Part shown: positions 5,128 through 7,465 of the stretch, one piece after another | How positions within the stretch are numbered: the first letter of the stretch is position 1 | Layout of the letters: each line of letters starts with the position of its first letter | Source: Deltaproteobacteria bacterium | Lineage (GTDB): Bacteria; Desulfobacterota; SM23-61 | Reading direction: 5' to 3' | NCBI GenBank assembly: GCA_016234425.1 | Contig: JACRCA010000437.1 | Span: 1-7,465 of the forward strand | Length of the DNA stretch: 7,465 nt | The notes under the pieces: generated by a model | What the model was told of the DNA's origin: nothing | What the model saw: only the letters and a program-made list of their open reading frames with translations | Databases searched by the model: none | Translations under genes and position numbers: made by a program

Positions 5128-6234
5128 ATGTTCCTTGGAGGAAAAGGCCGCGTGGCTGTGGCGATGAGCGGCGGAGTGGATAGTTCCACAGCTGCCGCCC
5201 TCCTCAAAGATGAGGGATACGAGGTCATTGGCCTGACTATGCACCTCTGGGACCAAACTCAGGATGGCCGAGGAAAATTTGGCCGCTGTTGTTCCCCGGA
5301 AGATATCCACGATGCTCGCCGCGTGGCCGATCAAATAGGAATCCCCCATTATGTGATCAACCTGAAAAAGGCTTTTGCAGAAGAAGTGGTGGATTACTTC
5401 GTCGCAGAATATCTAAAAGGACGAACCCCCAACCCCTGCGTGCTATGCAATGAAAAGATCAAGTTTGACCTCCTGCTCAGGAAGGCTGAGGAGCTGGGAG
5501 CCAAAGCTCTGGCCACCGGCCATTATGCCCGGATTGAACTTTGCCCGGCGAATAAAAAACCGCGTAGATATCTGCTCCGCCGGGGGAAAGATCGAAATAA
5601 GGATCAATCCTATTTCCTTTTTTCCATGACCCAGGAGCAAATGAGCAAAGTGCTCTTTCCTTTAGGGGAAAAATCTAAAGCCGAAGTCCGGCAGCAGGCC
5701 TCAAAGCTCGGGCTGCGAGTGGCTAAGAAAGCGGAGAGCCAGGAAATTTGTTTCGTCCTGGATGACGACTACAGGGGGTTTGTGGAAAAAAGGAAGGGAA
5801 GAGAAATTTCCCGGCCAGGGGAAATCGTCAATCGGGAGGGAAAGGTCTTGGGTTTTCACCGCGGTCTTTATTCTTACACCGTCGGGCAGCGCCGCGGTTT
5901 GGGCATCGCCGCCCCCCATCCTTATTATGTCCTGGCCTTGGACGCCGAGAGAAACCGCGTGGTGGCAGGAAAGAAAGAAGAACTTATAGCCCATGGTCTG
6001 GTCGCTTCCGGCGTCAACTGGATTTCTTTTCCCAGGCTGGAAGGCGAAGTGGAAGCCCTCGTGCAAATTCGTTACCGGCACCCTGGAACGCCAGCCATTC
6101 TCTCTCCTTTGGATAAGGAAAGAGTAAAGGTGGATTTCAAAATTCCGCTGAAGTCTGTAACCCCGGGGCAAGCTGCGGTTTTCTATCTAGGGGATGAGGT
6201 TTTGGGTGGAGGATGGATCGAAAGAGCTTTCTGA
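5128..6234 (+). CDS. mnmA: tRNA-specific 2-thiouridylase MnmA
   Basis: This 368-residue enzyme activates U34 of tRNA Lys, Glu and Gln with ATP and replaces O2 with sulfur received as a persulfide. SGGVDSS at residues 14-20 is the PP-loop ATP site. The two cysteines expected for catalysis are present: Cys104 in NPCVLCN (with Cys107 nearby) and Cys208 in SQEICFV. GHYAR (131-135), RGKDRNKDQSYFL (152-164) and TVGQRRGLG (251-259) are further family blocks, and the C-terminal half is the usual beta-barrel tRNA-binding region. An extra Cys54-Cys55 pair lies in GRCCSPEDIHDARRVA. I chose the ATG at 5128, which has GGTGGA 4 bases upstream. A GTG at 5119 in the same frame would add three residues and cannot be excluded. 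The gene follows nifS by 21 bases and overlaps mtaB by 22 bases, so co-expression is very likely. Confidence 0.95.
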   Translation: MFLGGKGRVAVAMSGGVDSSTAAALLKDEGYEVIGLTMHLWDQTQDGRGKFGRCCSPEDIHDARRVADQIGIPHYVINLKKAFAEEVVDYFVAEYLKGRTPNPCVLCNEKIKFDLLLRKAEELGAKALATGHYARIELCPANKKPRRYLLRRGKDRNKDQSYFLFSMTQEQMSKVLFPLGEKSKAEVRQQASKLGLRVAKKAESQEICFVLDDDYRGFVEKRKGREISRPGEIVNREGKVLGFHRGLYSYTVGQRRGLGIAAPHPYYVLALDAERNRVVAGKKEELIAHGLVASGVNWISFPRLEGEVEALVQIRYRHPGTPAILSPLDKERVKVDFKIPLKSVTPGQAAVFYLGDEVLGGGWIERAF

Positions 6235-7465
6235 AGATCGCCATGGCCACTTTGGGGTGCAAGACCAACCAGAGCGATGCGGCCTCGCTTAAGGCCGAGC
6301 TCGTTGCTCAAGGACATGAGATCGTCTCTTTCTATGAGGCCGCAGATGTTTACCTCATCCAGACCTGCACCGTGACTCAGAAGACAGATTATCAATCCCG
6401 CCAGCTCATCCGGCGAGCCACTACTAAGAACCCCCAGGCGCAAATCATTGTCACAGGCTGCTACGCCCAGGTTTCCCCGGAGTCCCTCAAGGCCATCGCT
6501 GGCGTTGACTATGTTGTGGGTGTCAGCGAACGGGAAAAGATTCCCGGAATCGTAGTCGCGAGAAAAAAATTCCAGGAAGCATGCGTCTTCTCTTCCCCCA
6601 TGGAAAATGGGAGGCGTTTTGAAGATGAAAGACTTCCCCTATTTTCCGGACGCACCCGGGCTTATCTCAAAGTCCAGGATGGATGCAACTCCTTCTGTTC
6701 CTATTGCATCGTCCCCTATGCCCGCGGAAGGAATCGCAGCCTTCCCCTGGAGCAAGCTCTCTGGAAAGCTCGCGAGCTGTCCGCGATGGGATTCAAAGAA
6801 ATCGTCCTCACTGGAATTCATCTGGGGACTTATGGAGAAGATCTGGCTCCCCCCCTTTCTCTGTTAGATTTGCTACAGGCGCTGGAACATGAAAGTCAAG
6901 ATATTCGGCTGCGTCTGAGCTCCATCGAGCCGGGAGAGTTTTCCCTTTCCCTGATCGAGTTCTTGTCAGCATCGCGAAAAATTTGCCCCCACCTGCATAT
7001 CCCTTTGCAGGGCGGGGATGACGGAATCCTGCGGAGAATGAACCGGAACTACTCCGCGGCCTTCTTCGAAGATTTGGTAAAGCGCCTCGCCCAGGCCATT
7101 CCAGGCGTGGCCATCGGCGTGGATGTGATCGGAGGCTTCCCTGGTGAAGATGAAAAAGCCTTTGCGAATACAACCAACCTGATCCAGAAGCTCCCCATCG
7201 CCTACCTTCATGTCTTTCCTTTCTCTAAGCGGAAAGGGACGCCGGCAGAAAACTTTTCCGGACAAGTTCCTTTTCAGCTCATCAAAACTCGCTGCCAAAC
7301 CTTGAGAGAAATAGGAGAGAATAAGCGGCACCTTTTTTACAACTCTTTCTTGGGGAAAAAATTAAAGGTTCTGGTCGAGAGCAAGAAGGACCGGGAAAGT
7401 GGGATGGCCAAAGGTTATGCGCGCAATTACATTCCAGTTCTCCTTCTGGCTGGAGAAGAGCTCAT
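6213..7465 (+). CDS. mtaB: tRNA t6A37 methylthiotransferase MtaB, 3' end missing
   Basis: The frame is open from the ATG at 6213 to the right edge: 417 codons plus two bases and no stop. This radical-SAM enzyme converts t6A37 of tRNA (for example tRNA-Lys UUU) to ms2t6A37. The N-terminal MTTase domain carries Cys16 (LGCKTNQ), Cys52 (QTCTVT) and Cys83 (TGCYAQ), ligands of the auxiliary [4Fe-4S] cluster. The radical-SAM motif is GCNSFCSYC with Cys158, Cys162 and Cys165. TGIHLGTYG at 200-208 and YLHVFPFSKRKGTPA at 331-345 are typical of MtaB rather than MiaB or RimO. A TRAM domain appears to begin near residue 381 (GKKLKVLVES) and is cut by the window edge. The start overlaps the end of mnmA by 22 bases. 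An in-frame stop at 6195-6197 limits any extension, and a GGGTGGAGG stretch precedes the ATG closely. Confidence 0.93.
   Translation, partial: MDRKSFLKIAMATLGCKTNQSDAASLKAELVAQGHEIVSFYEAADVYLIQTCTVTQKTDYQSRQLIRRATTKNPQAQIIVTGCYAQVSPESLKAIAGVDYVVGVSEREKIPGIVVARKKFQEACVFSSPMENGRRFEDERLPLFSGRTRAYLKVQDGCNSFCSYCIVPYARGRNRSLPLEQALWKARELSAMGFKEIVLTGIHLGTYGEDLAPPLSLLDLLQALEHESQDIRLRLSSIEPGEFSLSLIEFLSASRKICPHLHIPLQGGDDGILRRMNRNYSAAFFEDLVKRLAQAIPGVAIGVDVIGGFPGEDEKAFANTTNLIQKLPIAYLHVFPFSKRKGTPAENFSGQVPFQLIKTRCQTLREIGENKRHLFYNSFLGKKLKVLVESKKDRESGMAKGYARNYIPVLLLAGEEL

Noticed and set aside
1..7465. A defence system, mobile element or other wholly new system
   Set aside because: I found no transposase, integrase, nuclease, toxin, CRISPR repeat or attachment site. 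Apart from DUF1015, every gene belongs to a recognisable family, and novelty here is limited to gene context and the intergenic repeats.

Overview
This window looks like ordinary chromosomal DNA from an anaerobic bacterium. A Desulfobacterota / former deltaproteobacterial lineage is the best guess, from three things: an 8-cysteine ferredoxin with a NIL domain, the mix of RNA-modification and unknown-function genes, and the CC-containing form of MnmA. This is inference from gene content, not a phylogenetic placement. I see no mobile element, CRISPR array, rRNA or tRNA gene. The genes form two divergent blocks that separate at about 3311-3448.

The left block is read on the minus strand, from about 3310 down to 1. 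It starts with a DUF1015 family protein of unknown function, which overlaps trmN6 (a tRNA adenine-N6 methyltransferase of the YfiC type) by 23 bases. A rhomboid membrane protease follows, with its own candidate promoter and a TTG start. Last comes the N-terminal part of an RlmB/TrmH-family 23S rRNA 2'-O-ribose methyltransferase, cut off by the window edge. The 108-base spacer between the rhomboid gene and rlmB carries two different five-copy arrays of degenerate 7-base repeats.

The right block is read on the plus strand, from 3449 to the end. A consensus-like promoter and a strong ribosome binding site lead into a NIL-domain 2x[4Fe-4S] ferredoxin. Next are a NifS/IscS-type cysteine desulfurase, MnmA (tRNA U34 2-thiolase) and MtaB (radical-SAM methylthiotransferase for t6A37 of tRNA, truncated at the right edge). 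Spacing is tight: 68 bases, then 21 bases, then a 22-base overlap. The block therefore looks like one operon that takes sulfur from cysteine and places it on the anticodon loop of tRNA. The desulfurase can supply persulfide to MnmA, as YrvO does for MnmA in Bacillus subtilis. MtaB needs iron-sulfur clusters, a sulfur source and electrons, and the ferredoxin might serve MtaB or MnmA.

The observations most worth following up are the paired heptamer arrays (309-343 and 361-395), the ferredoxin-to-tRNA-thiolation operon, an inverted repeat inside the candidate DUF1015 promoter, and a C8 tract at the end of the ferredoxin gene. At that tract a -1 slip would open a continuous frame into the desulfurase.
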